Shown: positions 31,330 through 32,445 of the stretch, piece after piece | How positions within the stretch are numbered: the first letter of the stretch is position 1 | Layout of the letters: every line of letters starts with the position of its first letter | Source of the DNA: Oceanospirillaceae bacterium | Lineage (GTDB): Bacteria > Pseudomonadota > Gammaproteobacteria > Pseudomonadales > Oceanobacteraceae | Length of the DNA: 32,445 nucleotides | Assembly (NCBI GenBank): GCA_002723385.1 | Contig: PBNY01000077.1 | Coordinates: 1 to 32,445 of the forward strand | Direction of reading: 5' to 3' | Notes under the pieces: model-generated | Database searches by the model: none | What the model was told of the DNA's origin: nothing | What the model saw: the letters and a program-made list of their open reading frames with translations, nothing else | Made by a program: the position numbers and the translations under genes

Positions 31330-32076
31330 ATGTCCTACATCCTGGATGCGCTGAAAAAATCCGAGCAGCAAAAGCGTGAGCGTGAAGGGGGGCAGAGTGC
31401 GGATATGACGCCGTTGCTGATGACTCCCGCCGCCGCGCAATCGCCGCGTCTCCCGCTCGGTCTGATCGTTGCCGGATTTGGCATGGTCGCGCTGGTTCTC
31501 GCTGTTGGTGTTTTATTGTGGTTGCCTGGCACTCATTCGAACGATGTGTCTGAGCCGTCTGTGGCTATAGAAGAAGAGGCCGGCCATAACGATACGTCTG
31601 TTCAGCCCTCTGCTGTCGCTGAAACCAAGGCGCTGGAAACGGAAACAGACAATCGGGTTGAAGCCAATCCTGAACCCGTTGTGCTCAACACGCCGCCCAA
31701 ACCGGCCTACATTACTGCCGTGCCTGCACCAGTTGCTGCGCCTGTCTCCAAACCCGCTCCGGTCGCCAAAACAAAAGCCCAAGTCGAGACTCGGCCAGAA
31801 CCAGCTGAACCCGTCCAGACTCAACTTGCTGACAGATACGTTGAGCACAGCTCCGGGCAATCTCAAGAGCAGCCTAAAGAGCAGGCTGCGACTGAAGATA
31901 TGTCCGTCGAGCGTCCATCTGCTGAGCGTCCGTCTATAGAGCGCCGGGTGTTACCTCCCATGTCTTCGTTGTTAAAAATCCCGGATCTGATTATCTCCAG
32001 CCACATCTATAGCCAGGATGCCAGCTCTCGCAGTGTCAATATGAATGGCCGCAACTGGTACGAAGGGGAGTTCATT
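31330..32076 (+). CDS. gspB: GspB/ExeB, 3' end lost at a chimeric junction
   Basis: The N-terminus MSYILDALKKSEQQKRERE is the hallmark of GspB/ExeB, the partner of GspA in placing the type II secretion secretin. A membrane helix follows (LPLGLIVAGFGMVALVLAVG), then a long Pro/Ala/Glu-rich periplasmic linker and the start of the conserved C-terminal domain (LPPMSSLLKIPDLIISSHIY, SVNMNGRNWYEGEF). That domain should continue for some 30-40 residues, but from about base 32077 the frame runs into unrelated AT-rich sequence encoding a dehydrogenase. About 249 GspB residues are present. The frame happens to stay open across the junction, so an automatic caller would report a false fusion protein. 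Confidence 0.88.
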
Positions 32077-32445
32077 GTAGATAACGTAGTAATTGCCACA
32101 GGATCAGTTCCAGTTTCACTTCCTGGGATTAGTTTTGATGAAAAAATAATATTATCTTCAACAGGAGCTTTGAAAATTGAAAAAGTTCCAAAAAAAATGA
32201 TTGTAGTTGGCGGAGGATATATCGGTTTGGAAATGGGTTCAGTTTGGCTAAGATTGGGAGCAGAAGTTCATGTGGTAGAGTTTTTAGATCATATTACTCC
32301 AGGAATGGATAGGGAAATTTCTCAAGAATTTATGAAAATTTTAAAAAAACAAGGAATTAAATTTCATATGGAGCATAAAGTAGACTCAATTAAAAAAAAT
32401 AAATCTGGAGTTATTATTTCAACTTCGGACAAAGGGGGAAATAAA
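32077..32445 (+). CDS. lpd: Internal fragment of dihydrolipoamide dehydrogenase, foreign sequence
   Basis: About 123 codons, open at both ends. Features are DNVVIATGSVPVSLPG (the second FAD-contact motif ATG), SSTGALKIEKVPKKMIVVGG, then GGYIGLEMGSVWLRLGAEVH (the NAD-binding GxGxxG region) and FLDHITPGMDREISQEF. These match E3 dihydrolipoamide dehydrogenases of the alphaproteobacterial type. Base composition falls to roughly a third GC, with runs of A and codons such as ATA, AAA and TTA unlike any neighbouring gene, in the style of SAR11/Pelagibacter genomes. It lacks the start and the N-terminal redox-disulfide region. It is best read as sequence from another organism joined to this contig. 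Confidence 0.85.

Noticed and set aside
31330-32445. A natural GspB-dehydrogenase fusion protein
   Set aside because: The abrupt change in base composition and codon use, the truncation of both domains and the implausible pairing point to an assembly join.
1-32445. tRNA, rRNA or CRISPR array
   Set aside because: No cloverleaf-like segment, rRNA signature or regularly spaced repeat series was noticed when reading both strands by eye. A dedicated search could still find a divergent RNA.

Overview
The window looks like chromosomal DNA from a gammaproteobacterium, probably a marine or aquatic member of the Oceanospirillales/Alteromonadales/Pseudomonadales range. The evidence is moderate to high GC coding sequence, GspA/GspB secretion genes, RavA-ViaA, a short PqqA peptide gene, a bacteriohemerythrin and a HupTUV-type hydrogen sensor. 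I cannot name a genus. The last ~370 bases (about 32077 to the end) are abruptly AT-rich and encode part of a dihydrolipoamide dehydrogenase resembling SAR11-type alphaproteobacteria. They join the middle of gspB, so the right end is most likely an assembly chimera and should not be read as native sequence.

Layout. 1-108: the 3' end of an IS3-family element. 69-3678 (minus strand): a relatively AT-rich accessory pair, a Gly/Ser/Cys-tailed GRDP-like protein followed by a large NACHT/STAND-type NTPase whose 3' end is cut by the IS. 3878-4462: a peroxiredoxin-like protein. 4468-7316: a NarL-type two-component system (minus strand) divergent from a cupin gene, followed by an orphan pqqA that is too short for routine ORF calling. 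7825-8655: TauE/SafE permease. 8743-12652 (minus): ravA-viaA and a nucleoside 2-deoxyribosyltransferase-like gene. 12893-13887: bacteriohemerythrin behind an FNR-like box, then a ribbon-helix-helix protein and a 43-residue lysine-rich protein. 14186-17446: a siderophore-interacting protein behind a Fur-like box, a TetR regulator with a perfect 29-bp palindrome, a membrane protein, an acetyltransferase and a Tag-like DNA glycosylase. 17566-19207: divergent nitroreductase and LysR genes. 19265-24353: hupE (minus), then hupT-hupU-hupV, a complete H2-sensing signal complex. 24678-28385: a hybrid sensor GGDEF-EAL protein. 28438-29538: a predicted outer-membrane barrel. 29677 onward: gspA and a truncated gspB.

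How the genes work together. HupU/HupV form a regulatory [NiFe]-hydrogenase that passes H2 information to the kinase HupT. HupE may supply nickel. The response regulator (HoxA/HupR) and the energy-converting hydrogenase are not in the window. The kinase/NarL-regulator pair next to pqqA resembles the way PQQ-dependent alcohol-oxidation genes are controlled in pseudomonads, but no other pqq gene and no quinoprotein dehydrogenase is present. The most unusual places are the orphan pqqA-cupin-two-component locus, the IS-truncated NTPase with its GRDP-like partner, the RHH/lysine-rich miniprotein pair, the H2 sensor followed by a c-di-GMP enzyme, and the chimeric right end. No tRNA, rRNA or CRISPR array was recognised.
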